Source: CBDBON01 sp965208395 (GTDB taxonomy: Bacteria > Chloroflexota > Dehalococcoidia > Lucifugimonadales > CBDBON01). From it: a DNA stretch of 64,000 nucleotides. Each line of letters opens with the position of its first letter. Position 1 is the first letter of the stretch. Of the stretch, positions 6,303 to 13,693 are shown in pieces. The notes under the pieces are model-generated. The model was not told the origin of the DNA and ran no database searches. It saw nothing but the letters and a program-made list of their open reading frames with translations. The position numbers were made by a program, and so were the translations under genes. The stretch spans positions 62,001 to 126,000 of the forward strand of contig CBDBON010000002.1 in assembly GCA_965208395.1 (NCBI GenBank), given 5' to 3'.

Positions 6303-7271
6303 GTGAACGCGATAAAGACCGTGGACCTGCGCAGGGTATACAAGAGCCGGGACGGCAATCCCGACGTGGTCGCGCTCGACGGCGTCTCGATGGACATCGA
6401 CGAGGGAGAGATACACGGCCTCTTGGGGCCAAACGGCGCCGGAAAGACCACGCTGGTAAAGGTCCTGTCCACCGTGCTCCTCCCGACGAGCGGGTCGGCC
6501 TCGGTGCTCGGCCACGACGTCGTCCGGGAGACCAAGGCGGTCCGCCGGATCATCGGCGTCGTCCTGGGAGGCGACCGTGGACTCTACTGGAGACTGACCG
6601 GTCGGCAGAACCTGGAGTACTGGGCGGCGCTCTACAACGTCCCGGCCTCCACAGCCAAGCGAAGGGTGTCGGAGCTGCTGGACAGCGTGGGTCTCTCCGA
6701 CCGGGCCGACCACCTGGTCGAGGGCTACTCGCGGGGAATGATGCAGCGCCTCCATTTGGCCAGGGGTCTGGTCGCGGACCCGCGCGTGATCTTCCTGGAC
6801 GAGCCGACCGCCGGCATGGACCCGATAGCCTCACGAGAGTTCCGCCGGCTGGTCGAGACGCTGCGGTCGGAGGGTCGGACGGTCTTGCTGACGACGCACG
6901 ACATGGCGGAGGCCGAGGCGGTGTGCGATCGAGTCACCCTCATCGACCGGGGGAGGGTGCTTGCGGTCGAGACTCCCCGCTCGCTGGGCAGACTGGTCGC
7001 CCGGTACGAGCGGATCGACTTCGAGGGAGGTCCCGACGTGCTGCAGGACAGGTTGAGTGCCGTTACCGGCGTCGCGTCGGTCGATCGGCGGTCCGACGGC
7101 GGTTTCCGCGTGGAGCTCGACAGCGATGCCGTCGCGCAGCGTGTGCTGAAGCTCCTCGTGGACTCCGGCGTCACGTCCATCACCACGTCGCGGCCGAGCT
7201 TGGAGGAGGTCTACATCCGCGTGATCGGAGACCGTGACTCCTCCCCGCCAGCGGAGAAGGCCGGGGCGTGA
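6303..7271 (+). CDS. ABC exporter ATPase, module 1 (DrrA-like)
   Basis: A 322-residue nucleotide-binding subunit. Walker A is GPNGAGKTT, the signature region is EGYSRGMMQR, Walker B is VIFLDEPTAGMD and the switch histidine is in LLTTHDMAEAE. A C-terminal domain of about 90 residues follows, as in DrrA drug-exporter ATPases. The GTG at 6303 is chosen because GGAGGAG lies 5 bp before it; an ATG at 6279 is in frame, but that start would translate the ribosome site itself. It energises the two permeases just upstream. The unusual Q-loop region GVVLGGDRGLYWRL is shared with the module 2 ATPase. Confidence 0.93.
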   Translation: MNAIKTVDLRRVYKSRDGNPDVVALDGVSMDIDEGEIHGLLGPNGAGKTTLVKVLSTVLLPTSGSASVLGHDVVRETKAVRRIIGVVLGGDRGLYWRLTGRQNLEYWAALYNVPASTAKRRVSELLDSVGLSDRADHLVEGYSRGMMQRLHLARGLVADPRVIFLDEPTAGMDPIASREFRRLVETLRSEGRTVLLTTHDMAEAEAVCDRVTLIDRGRVLAVETPRSLGRLVARYERIDFEGGPDVLQDRLSAVTGVASVDRRSDGGFRVELDSDAVAQRVLKLLVDSGVTSITTSRPSLEEVYIRVIGDRDSSPPAEKAGA

Positions 7272-7291
7272 CAAAGGCCAGGAGGTGAACA

Positions 7292-7810
7292 ATGAGGATT
7301 CGCCGGTATATCGCTGCGGACCGCGATGCCGTCTGGGAGCTGCACAACTCTGCGTTGCTCCATGCTGACGCGCACGGAGGAAACGGGCCTTGGGATGACG
7401 ACCTCCACCGTGTCGAGGACGAGTACATTGCCACGGGAGGCGAGTTCTACGTGGGGACAGTGGACGGTCGCATCGTCGCGATGGGCGGGCTTCAGAGGCT
7501 GACCGATGACAGGGCCGAGCTGCGACGCATGCGGGTACACCCGGACCTCCAGAGGAGAGGCCTCGGCAGGCGGATGCTGTCGGCGCTGGAGCAGCGGGCA
7601 ACGGAGCTGGGATTCCGGGTCTTGACTCTGGACACGACGGTTCAACAGGTGCCGGCGATCCGGCTGTACATACGGAGCGGTTACAGGGAGATCGGCAGGA
7701 GCAAGAAGGGAAGATTCAGGATACTGGAGTTCGAGAAGGAGATCGGTCGACCGGCGGGAGTGATTGACCCGGTCGCTCCTTCAGCTATACAGTCCGACGA
7801 CCGACCATAG
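7292..7810 (+). CDS. GNAT-family N-acetyltransferase
   Basis: A 172-residue acetyltransferase with the acetyl-CoA pyrophosphate loop QRRGLGRRM (motif A) preceded by the strand LRRMRVHPDL, and the later LYIRSGYREIGR that closes the fold. It lies 20 bp after the first exporter ATPase and 26 bp before the second module's first permease, so it is probably cotranscribed. An acetyltransferase inside a drug-exporter operon suggests detoxification or self-protection by acetylating the same compound, but the substrate is not known. Confidence 0.85.
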   Translation: MRIRRYIAADRDAVWELHNSALLHADAHGGNGPWDDDLHRVEDEYIATGGEFYVGTVDGRIVAMGGLQRLTDDRAELRRMRVHPDLQRRGLGRRMLSALEQRATELGFRVLTLDTTVQQVPAIRLYIRSGYREIGRSKKGRFRILEFEKEIGRPAGVIDPVAPSAIQSDDRP

Positions 7811-7836
7811 ACCGCCCAAGCGAGGCTCTGGATAGC

Positions 7837-8616
7837 ATGGGAACCCTGTACGCCCTGGCCGGATCGTTCCGACAACAGTGGAAGGTCAGCCTCTCCTCGC
7901 AGCAGCACCTGGACTGGCTGCTGGGCATCCTTCCCCAGATATTCATAGTCCTGTGGATGGCCGGTCAGAGCGACGACCGGACGGTGTTCGACTACGTTGC
8001 GGTCGGATCCCTGTTCTGGGTGCTCTGGACCATGACGGTCTTCAGAATAGGCTCTACACTCACCCACGAGTTCTACGAGGGGACCCTGGAGGCGGGCCTG
8101 ACCTCCAGAACGCCCCTGATGCTGATCATCCTGGGTAAGGCGGCAGCCGTGATGGTCCTGAGCCTCATCGCCTCGACCCTCGTGATGGTCGTGGTCCTGG
8201 TCGTCCTCCAGCACTGGATCGACATCGCCAGCATTCCGCTGCTGATCGTCTCCGTGGGGTTCGTGACGCTGGCGCTGTTCGCCACCGGGTTCATATTCGC
8301 CCCGGCGATGGTGCTGCTCCAGGGCCGCGGGGGATTCTATCAGGCCCTGATCCCATTCGGCATCGTCTTCACCGGAATGCTGTACCCGGTGAGGCTGCTG
8401 CCCGACCCGGTCGAGCCGATCGCGAGGTTCATACCCACCTCCTGGGCGATGGAGAGCGTCATGCGCTCGATGCAGACGGGGGCTCTGAGCACGAGGATGG
8501 CGGGCGACTGGTTCGTCACGCTGGCGCTCACGCTGCTGTTCATGGGGCTGACGTATCTGATGTTCAGGGTGGTCGAAAGGCGGATCAGAGTGAACGGCTC
8601 CCTGGGGACCTTCTAG
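7837..8616 (+). CDS. ABC-2 type exporter permease, module 2 subunit A
   Basis: A 259-residue membrane protein with six helices and the ABC-2 last-loop pattern GMLYPVRLLPDPVEPIAR followed by PTSWAMESV. Its ATG follows the acetyltransferase by 26 bp. It is related in plan to the module 1 permeases but not a close copy. The gene order permease-permease-ATPase repeats that of module 1, indicating an old duplication of the whole transporter or recruitment of a second one. Confidence 0.88.
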   Translation: MGTLYALAGSFRQQWKVSLSSQQHLDWLLGILPQIFIVLWMAGQSDDRTVFDYVAVGSLFWVLWTMTVFRIGSTLTHEFYEGTLEAGLTSRTPLMLIILGKAAAVMVLSLIASTLVMVVVLVVLQHWIDIASIPLLIVSVGFVTLALFATGFIFAPAMVLLQGRGGFYQALIPFGIVFTGMLYPVRLLPDPVEPIARFIPTSWAMESVMRSMQTGALSTRMAGDWFVTLALTLLFMGLTYLMFRVVERRIRVNGSLGTF

Positions 8617-8628
8617 AGCGAGCGCCCA

Positions 8629-9405
8629 TTGACGAACTTCGCGATACAGGCCTACCTCGGCTACAAGGGCCTCTACACCTATCTCAACTGGCATGCCTTT
8701 ACGTCGACAGTCATCCTCAGACCGGTGCTGGTCCTGGCGATGTACTTTCTGGTCGGCAGATTCGCCGCCCCCGAGTCCGCCGAGAGGTACATCATCGGCC
8801 TAGCAGCGTACTCCATTCCCTCCGCCCTCCTACAGAGCATTCTCCACTCCTTCTTCTTCGAGAGGTTCTTCGGTACGTTCCCCGTCCTCTTCACCGCGCG
8901 CGGGAGCCGACTCTCCATCTACTGGAGCAAGTGCGTCCTCTACCTGCCCAACGCGGTGATAAACGTCTCCCTGTGCCTCATCTCAGGTCGTCTTTTCTTC
9001 GACCTCGACATGTCGGAGCTGAACTACACCATCCTGGTGGCGTCCGTGGCGGCTATAACGGCGGCCAGCACAACCTTCGTGATGTTCGTCGGCAGCTTCT
9101 GCATCGTGACCAGGGAGTACAGTAACATTCTGTTGGGGGTCAACACTCTATACCTCGCCCTTACCGGAGCCATCATCCCGACCGATAGGCTCCCCGGCCC
9201 TCTCGGTGACATCGGCCACGTCCTACCGCTCACCAACGGCCTCGTCGCCTTCCGCGAGGCCTTCGATGGCGCGGGGCTGGCGGCGGTCGCCGACCACCTC
9301 CTGCTGGAGCTTGCGGTGGGGCTGGTCTACGCGGTGCTGGGATACCTGACCTTCAGACTGTTGGAGAGGGAGGCGAAGCGACGGGGAGCCTTCGAGACCT
9401 TCTGA
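8629..9405 (+). CDS. ABC-2 type exporter permease, module 2 subunit B
   Basis: A 258-residue membrane protein with six predicted helices and the ABC-2 pattern LTGAIIPTDRLPGPLGDIG followed by LPLTNGLVAFREAF. The start is a TTG (8629) with a poor ribosome site, 12 bp after the previous stop, so translation is probably coupled to subunit A. It should form a heterodimer with subunit A. Confidence 0.86.
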   Translation: MTNFAIQAYLGYKGLYTYLNWHAFTSTVILRPVLVLAMYFLVGRFAAPESAERYIIGLAAYSIPSALLQSILHSFFFERFFGTFPVLFTARGSRLSIYWSKCVLYLPNAVINVSLCLISGRLFFDLDMSELNYTILVASVAAITAASTTFVMFVGSFCIVTREYSNILLGVNTLYLALTGAIIPTDRLPGPLGDIGHVLPLTNGLVAFREAFDGAGLAAVADHLLLELAVGLVYAVLGYLTFRLLEREAKRRGAFETF

Positions 9406-9450
9406 CGCGAGAGCTTGCAGCAGAGGAACCGGATAGCGGAGGAGATGCCA

Positions 9451-10428
9451 TTGGACGACCGTCAGGAGTTCGCCATCGAGTGCGACGGTCTGGGCAGGGT
9501 CTACTCATCCCGCAGCCTGCTGGGGAGGAGGAGGGAGACCGTGGCCCTGGCTGACCTGACGCTCCATATACCCAGGGGGATCGTCTTCGGTCTGCTGGGC
9601 CCCAACGGGGCGGGAAAGACGACCACGATACGCATCCTGTCGACGCTGCTGACTCCGACCACCGGGACTGCCAGGGTCCTGGGACACGACGTGGTCAGGC
9701 AGGCTGCCGAGGTCCGAAGACGGATCGGGTTCGTCCTCGGCGGGGACCGCGGTCTGTACGGCCGCCTGTCCGGCAGGGAGAACCTGCGCTACTTCGCGGC
9801 GCTCAACCACGTGAGCCCGCGGGAGGCGCGGCGCCGCACCGACTTTCATCTGGACCAGGTGGGGCTGTCGGAGTACGCCGACAGGAAGGTGGAGGAGTAC
9901 TCGAGGGGCATGAAGCAGAGGCTCCACATCGCCCGCGGACTGCTCACCGACCCGACCGTGCTGTTCATGGACGAGCCGACGATGGGCCTGGACCCGATAG
10001 GAGCACAGGAGCTGCGGAAGCTCATCCCCGGGCTCGTGGAAGATGGACGCACCGTCCTGTTGACGACGCACTACATGTTCGAGGCCGACCAGCTGTGCAA
10101 GACCATTGCGATGATCAACCACGGGCGGCTCGTGACCCAGGGCACGCCGACCGAGATCAAGAGGGGATTCAGGGGAAACAGGGTGGTCGAGGTCGAGATC
10201 AGGGAGATGCGGCCCGGTCTGGTCGAGGAGCTGTCTGCACTGGAGGGAGTCGAGCGGGTCGACACCGATTTCGAGAGCGGTCTGCCTCGGCTGATGGTGC
10301 AGATCGGTGCCGGTCAGGGCTCCGACAGCCGGATCGTGCAGGTGATCGGTGAGGATAACATAGAGAGCCGCGTCTCACGCGATCCCACCCTGGAGGAGGC
10401 CTATCTTGGTATCCTTCAGGGCGGATAG
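9451..10428 (+). CDS. ABC exporter ATPase, module 2 (DrrA-like)
   Basis: A 325-residue ATPase with Walker A GPNGAGKTT, signature EEYSRGMKQR, Walker B VLFMDEPTMGLD and switch region LLTTHYMFEAD. The histidine is in the usual H-loop position. The start is taken as TTG 9451 because GGAGGAG ends 6 bp upstream; a TTG at 9415 in the same frame lacks a site. The arrangement mirrors the GTG start and GGAGGAG of the module 1 ATPase. It serves the two permeases immediately upstream. Confidence 0.92.
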   Translation: MDDRQEFAIECDGLGRVYSSRSLLGRRRETVALADLTLHIPRGIVFGLLGPNGAGKTTTIRILSTLLTPTTGTARVLGHDVVRQAAEVRRRIGFVLGGDRGLYGRLSGRENLRYFAALNHVSPREARRRTDFHLDQVGLSEYADRKVEEYSRGMKQRLHIARGLLTDPTVLFMDEPTMGLDPIGAQELRKLIPGLVEDGRTVLLTTHYMFEADQLCKTIAMINHGRLVTQGTPTEIKRGFRGNRVVEVEIREMRPGLVEELSALEGVERVDTDFESGLPRLMVQIGAGQGSDSRIVQVIGEDNIESRVSRDPTLEEAYLGILQGG

Positions 10429-10476
10429 GCGACCCGCTGGTCCAGCAGCAGGAAGCGCGGACTGGGAGTGAGTGCA

Positions 10477-10947
10477 ATGGCAGGCAAGACGTCCGGGAAG
10501 TCGACGAAGGCCGCAAAGAAGACCGTCGCCAAGCGGGCCGATGGGAAGCCGGTGCTCCTGTCGGGCGGCAACCCCCAGATCGCGAAGGCCGACGGCGACG
10601 CCCCCGTTCACGCCTACATCGCGGCCATGCCGGGCTGGAAGAGCGACGTCGGGCGCCGCCTCGACGACCTCATCGTGCGCGCCGTGCCCAACGTGCGCAA
10701 GGCCGTGAGGTGGAACTCGCCCTGGTACGGTGTCGAGGACGCAGGCTGGTTCGCGAGCTACCACGTCTTCACCCGTTACGTGAAGGTGACCTTCCTCAAT
10801 GGCTCGTCGCTGCGTCCCGAACCGCCCGGCTCGGGCAAGGACCCGGACGCACGCTGGGTCGACATCTACGAGGGCGAGCTGGACGAGGAGCAGATGGAGA
10901 CGTGGGTCCGGCAGTCGGCCGCCCTGCCCGGCTGGCGCGGCTTCTGA
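10477..10947 (+). CDS. DUF1801 (YdhG-like) domain protein
   Basis: A 156-residue protein with a lysine-rich N-terminal tail (residues 1-25) and a DUF1801 domain: VRWNSPWYGVEDAGWFASY in the centre and the terminal QMETWVRQSAALPGW. Proteins of this family are small, soluble and of unknown function; the lysine tail could bind nucleic acid. ATG 10477 has GGAG nine bases upstream; GTG 10468 is an in-frame alternative. It follows the exporter operon by 48 bp and may be cotranscribed. Confidence 0.78.
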   Translation: MAGKTSGKSTKAAKKTVAKRADGKPVLLSGGNPQIAKADGDAPVHAYIAAMPGWKSDVGRRLDDLIVRAVPNVRKAVRWNSPWYGVEDAGWFASYHVFTRYVKVTFLNGSSLRPEPPGSGKDPDARWVDIYEGELDEEQMETWVRQSAALPGWRGF

Positions 10948-11010
10948 CAACCTCAAGAGTTGCTTGATGCTTGGGGAGTAGCGACGGCCTCCCACAGATG
11001 ATCCTGACCG

Positions 11011-11913
11011 CTAATGCGAGTGTGTCTCTCCTTCCGCATGGGTGTGTCCATCCTCCTCCGCCTTCTCTTCATCCGGGAAAGCCGCGGGGTAGGAAAAAAC
11101 GGCCAACTCCTTGACGGCTTTCATGAAACGAGGGTTGTCAAAGCTGAAGGAGAGGCCTTCGCTCAATACGAAGATGTGATGTGGGATATGGTCAGTGTCC
11201 TGGACCATGTGTAGGCCCGACAAATCGGGGTTTTCGACTATGCTTTCTATCGAGTCCGCAACGATGATGTCGGGTTCGAGTGCGACGACTGTCTCCGGGC
11301 TGATTTCCTTGTACCCATCGTGGGTGGCGATGTTCTCCAGCTTAACGAGCTCGAACACGTCGTTGATGAGAGTGTTTCTTCCAGGTGTCCGCCAGTCTTC
11401 ACTATGGAAATAGACCGTCCAGACCGGCTCCACAGATTCCAACTTTTCCCTGATGTCTGTCAAGCGAGGGTCGCCGAGGTCTCGGAGCCGGTCGGTCTGT
11501 TCCGCCGGTGGTAGCGGCGTGGCAGTGGCAGTGGTCGTTGGCGTCGGCTCCGGTGCAGGAATGGGAGTCGCCGTTGGTGTCGGCTCCGGAATGGACGTGG
11601 CGGCGCCACCGCACGCGACCACCAGTAGAAGCGCCCCCACGAGCACTAGGGGCTTACTCACGAGACGCTCGAAGAACTGCCTCTCACTGCGCACCGAGAA
11701 CAACGCCATCGGCAGGCAGCCCTTCAGAAGATGTTCCGGTGGGATAGACGGCCGCCCTATTGAGGCGTACATCCGATTGGACATCGGGGGCAGCGCGCCC
11801 AGGGCGCTGTCCACCATCGACTTGATACGTCGGACCGGATGGCCCTGCGGCACCGGTGCGTCGGGTGTCACCGCAGTCAGCATCGTGGCCTGATCAGCTG
11901 CTTCGTCTCGCAT
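11011..11913 (-). CDS. in-frame fusion of transposase N-terminus to a truncated metal-binding lipoprotein
   Basis: From ATG 11913 (AGGAG seven bases upstream) the frame first encodes about 84 residues of an IS5/IS1182-type transposase N-terminus (SIPPEHLLKGCLP, RSERQFFERL). It then passes without a stop into VSKPLVLVGALLLVVACGG, a lipoprotein signal with lipobox VVAC whose own start would be GTG 11661. A Pro/Thr linker follows, and then only the C-terminal lobe of a BtuF/FecB-type substrate-binding protein (VYFHSEDWRTPGRNTLINDV, EPDIIVADS), ending in a His-rich tail DGHTHAEGETHSH. The N-terminal lobe is missing, so ligand binding in the usual cleft is impossible. Probably a decaying gene; whether the fused product is made is unknown. 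Confidence 0.7.
   Translation of the reverse strand: MRDEAADQATMLTAVTPDAPVPQGHPVRRIKSMVDSALGALPPMSNRMYASIGRPSIPPEHLLKGCLPMALFSVRSERQFFERLVSKPLVLVGALLLVVACGGAATSIPEPTPTATPIPAPEPTPTTTATATPLPPAEQTDRLRDLGDPRLTDIREKLESVEPVWTVYFHSEDWRTPGRNTLINDVFELVKLENIATHDGYKEISPETVVALEPDIIVADSIESIVENPDLSGLHMVQDTDHIPHHIFVLSEGLSFSFDNPRFMKAVKELAVFSYPAAFPDEEKAEEDGHTHAEGETHSH
11662..11913 (-). mobile_element. truncated IS5/IS1182-family transposase fragment
   Basis: Encodes only the N-terminal helical domain of a transposase, with the motifs GHPVRRIK and PPEHLLKGCL, and retains its ribosome site. The catalytic DDE domain is absent and no terminal inverted repeats are apparent around it. It is an insertion-sequence remnant. 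Confidence 0.72.
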
Positions 11914-12045
11914 TGACAGCTCCTGTGTGTGGGACCACCCCCATCCTACCACCCTCGGCCCCGAAGCCTCAGCTTTTCAACACCCCGCCACGATCCGAAC
12001 CGAGCGTTCAGATATCTGCGCCTCGCCTGCTCGGGCCTCTCGACG

Positions 12046-12075
12046 TTGACACACGTATCGCTTCGCCGGTAGGGT
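12046..12075 (+). promoter_or_regulatory. candidate promoter for the truncated NYN gene
   Basis: A perfect TTGACA (12046-12051) is followed 18 bp later by TAGGGT. The transcript would begin with the strong hairpin at 12077-12100. Confidence 0.45.
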
Positions 12076-12076
12076 C

Positions 12077-12100
12077 GAGACCGCCCTCCAAGGCGGTCTC
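12077..12100 (+). terminator. strong hairpin in the NYN leader
   Basis: A perfect 9-bp stem GAGACCGCC with GGCGGTCTC and a 6-nt loop is followed by TGTCTTTGTT. It lies between the promoter and the GGGGAG ribosome site of the NYN gene, so it acts either as an attenuator or as a 5' stabiliser. Confidence 0.5.
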
Positions 12101-12122
12101 TGTCTTTGTTGGGGAGTAGCGA

Positions 12123-12272
12123 TTGATCACCAACGTCTATATAGACGGCTTCAATCTCTACCACCGCGCCTTGAAGGACACGCCCTTTAGATGGTTCGAT
12201 CTGCGAAAGCTGGCAGGGACCCTCTTTCCTCAGGACGACATCCAGTGCCTGACACGCCAGCGGACGAGGTAG
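12123..12272 (+). pseudogene. NYN/LabA-like domain gene, truncated after 49 codons
   Basis: TTG 12123 has GGGGAG 6 bp upstream. The product begins with VYIDGFNLYHRAL, the conserved first strand of NYN (PIN-like) nucleases with its metal-binding aspartate, then stops at TAG 12270-12272. Complete members are several times longer and carry three more acidic positions, so this copy cannot be active. The break falls right before an inverted repeat (TCACCA...TGGTGA), suggesting a deletion or excision joined it to the sterol-reductase region. Confidence 0.6.
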
Positions 12273-12343
12273 GCGTCATCACCAGACCCGCCGGATGGTG
12301 ACATTCGCGATGAACACGTTACTGGAGGAAGGAGTATCCGGTC

Positions 12344-13489
12344 ATGTTTGAGTGGCTCGGCGTCGATCATCTTTTCGAGCTTTCCCGGACGGAGGCGATC
12401 GCGGGGTTCTTCACCCCGCTGGCGATCTTCGCCGTGTTTCTCCTGGCGCAGCTCATACTGCCGGCAAGGCGGGTCCCCGGCTACGTCATCAACCCGGACA
12501 CCGGCGAGCCCCGCAACTACCGGCTGAACGGCCTTCTGGTGTTCGCGATCGCGCTGATCGTTTGGGGCTTGGCCTTCGAGCCTATCGGCATATCGCGCGA
12601 CTGGTTCTACCGCTCCTCGTTCTATGCCGTGGTGGGCGGGACCGTCTTCACCGCCATCTTTGCGGTCGTGGCCGTCTTCAGCCAGCCGCGGGACGAGGTA
12701 AAGAACCCGCTCATGGCGCTGTGGAAGGGACGGGCCCAGGAGCTCTCTCTCTTCGGCGAGCGCTTCGACGTGAAGATGTACTTCTATGTCGTCGGCGGGA
12801 CGATGCTGTCGCTCAACGCCCTGTCCGGGGCCGTGTACCACTACGAGCGCTTTGGCGAGGACGCCAACCCGGGCGTCTTCCTGTACGCCGGGTTCTTCAC
12901 CTTCTACATACTGGACTACTTCATCTTCGAGCGCGTCCAGCTGTATACCTACGATCTGATCCACGAGAAGCTCGGCTTCATGCTGACCTGGGGCGGCCTC
13001 GTCGTCTACGGGTGGCTGTTCATCCTCCCGCTGTGGGGCATGGCCGCTCACCCCGACCCGGGATTCTCGACGGCATGGACGTATGTCTGGCTCATCGGGA
13101 CGGCCACTCTGTTCCTGCTCGGGTGGAGCATCGGGCGCGGCGCCAACCTGCAGAAGTACACCTTCAAGCGATGGCCCGACCGCAAGTTCCTGGGGATCAT
13201 CGAGCCCAGGTACATCCAGGCCGGCGACCGCAAGATCCTGTGCAGCGGCCTGTGGGGCGTCGCCCGCCACTTCAACTACATGGGCGAGGGGTTCCTCTCC
13301 CTGTCGATCGCCCTGGTATTCGGCCACTTCGCCAACCCCTGGGCCTGGACCTACTTCGTCTTCGTCGTCACCTTCTTTACCTTCCGCCAACGTGGTGACG
13401 ACAAGCTCTGCGCGGAGAAGTACGGCGCCGAAAAGTGGGCGGAGTATCAGGCGCGGGTGAAGTACCGGATCTTCCCCGGCGTCTACTAG
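12344..13489 (+). CDS. ERG4/ERG24-family sterol reductase-like membrane protein
   Basis: A 381-residue protein with about nine or ten hydrophobic helices. The C-terminal third holds the family's diagnostic segments: GLWGVARHFNYMGEGFLSLS and DDKLCAEKYGAEKWAEYQ ending in RIFPGVY. These form the NADPH and substrate site of sterol C14- and C24-reductases, which reduce double bonds of the sterol nucleus or side chain in the membrane. The start ATG follows GGAGGAAGGAG. Bacterial members are known but sporadic; its presence does not prove sterol synthesis, and it may act on another isoprenoid or a scavenged sterol. Confidence 0.82.
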   Translation: MFEWLGVDHLFELSRTEAIAGFFTPLAIFAVFLLAQLILPARRVPGYVINPDTGEPRNYRLNGLLVFAIALIVWGLAFEPIGISRDWFYRSSFYAVVGGTVFTAIFAVVAVFSQPRDEVKNPLMALWKGRAQELSLFGERFDVKMYFYVVGGTMLSLNALSGAVYHYERFGEDANPGVFLYAGFFTFYILDYFIFERVQLYTYDLIHEKLGFMLTWGGLVVYGWLFILPLWGMAAHPDPGFSTAWTYVWLIGTATLFLLGWSIGRGANLQKYTFKRWPDRKFLGIIEPRYIQAGDRKILCSGLWGVARHFNYMGEGFLSLSIALVFGHFANPWAWTYFVFVVTFFTFRQRGDDKLCAEKYGAEKWAEYQARVKYRIFPGVY

Positions 13490-13525
13490 AGGGGCGACAG
13501 TCAGGCGGGAATCTGGGCCCAGGCC

Positions 13526-13553
13526 TTGACAAAGCGAACATCAGTGCTATAAT
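13526..13553 (+). promoter_or_regulatory. recA promoter P1
   Basis: Perfect TTGACA and TATAAT boxes are separated by 16 bp. The spacer contains CGAACAT, a half-site of the LexA box known from Gram-positive bacteria, without a clear second half. Transcription would begin near 13560, at the base of an 8-bp hairpin (13559-13580). Confidence 0.75.
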
Positions 13554-13558
13554 GGCGT

Positions 13559-13580
13559 CACGGCCTGTCGCGAGGCCGTG
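13559..13580 (+). promoter_or_regulatory. hairpin at the 5' end of the long recA leader
   Basis: CACGGCCT and AGGCCGTG form an 8-bp stem with a 6-nt loop at the predicted +1 of P1. The recA leader from P1 is about 130 nt. Confidence 0.5.
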
Positions 13581-13604
13581 GGTCAACCGGAGAGACGCAT
13601 ATCT

Positions 13605-13652
13605 GAATGCTACACTTTTGGCACACTTTGATACACATAAATATAATAGGGC
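13605..13652 (+). repeat. promoter-like repeat element, copy 2, with recA promoter P2
   Basis: Runs GAATG, two CACTTT-containing units, then CACATAAATATAATAG. TTGGCA (13618-13623) and a perfect TATAAT (13642-13647) are 18 bp apart, so this is a second promoter nearer recA. It matches the minus-strand element at 1941-1986 inside the terminase operon. Confidence 0.65.
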
Positions 13653-13693
13653 TCGACCCTCGGACGGCTCGCCGCCCAGAGTAGGAGAAGACC

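Noticed and set aside
12123..12272. Reading the end of the NYN gene as another recoded stop
   Set aside because: The stop is TAG, not TGA, and no NYN sequence continues after it in any frame.
13526..13560. A full LexA/SOS box in the recA promoter
   Set aside because: Only one half-site (CGAACAT) is present and its expected partner is missing; left as a possibility, not a feature.
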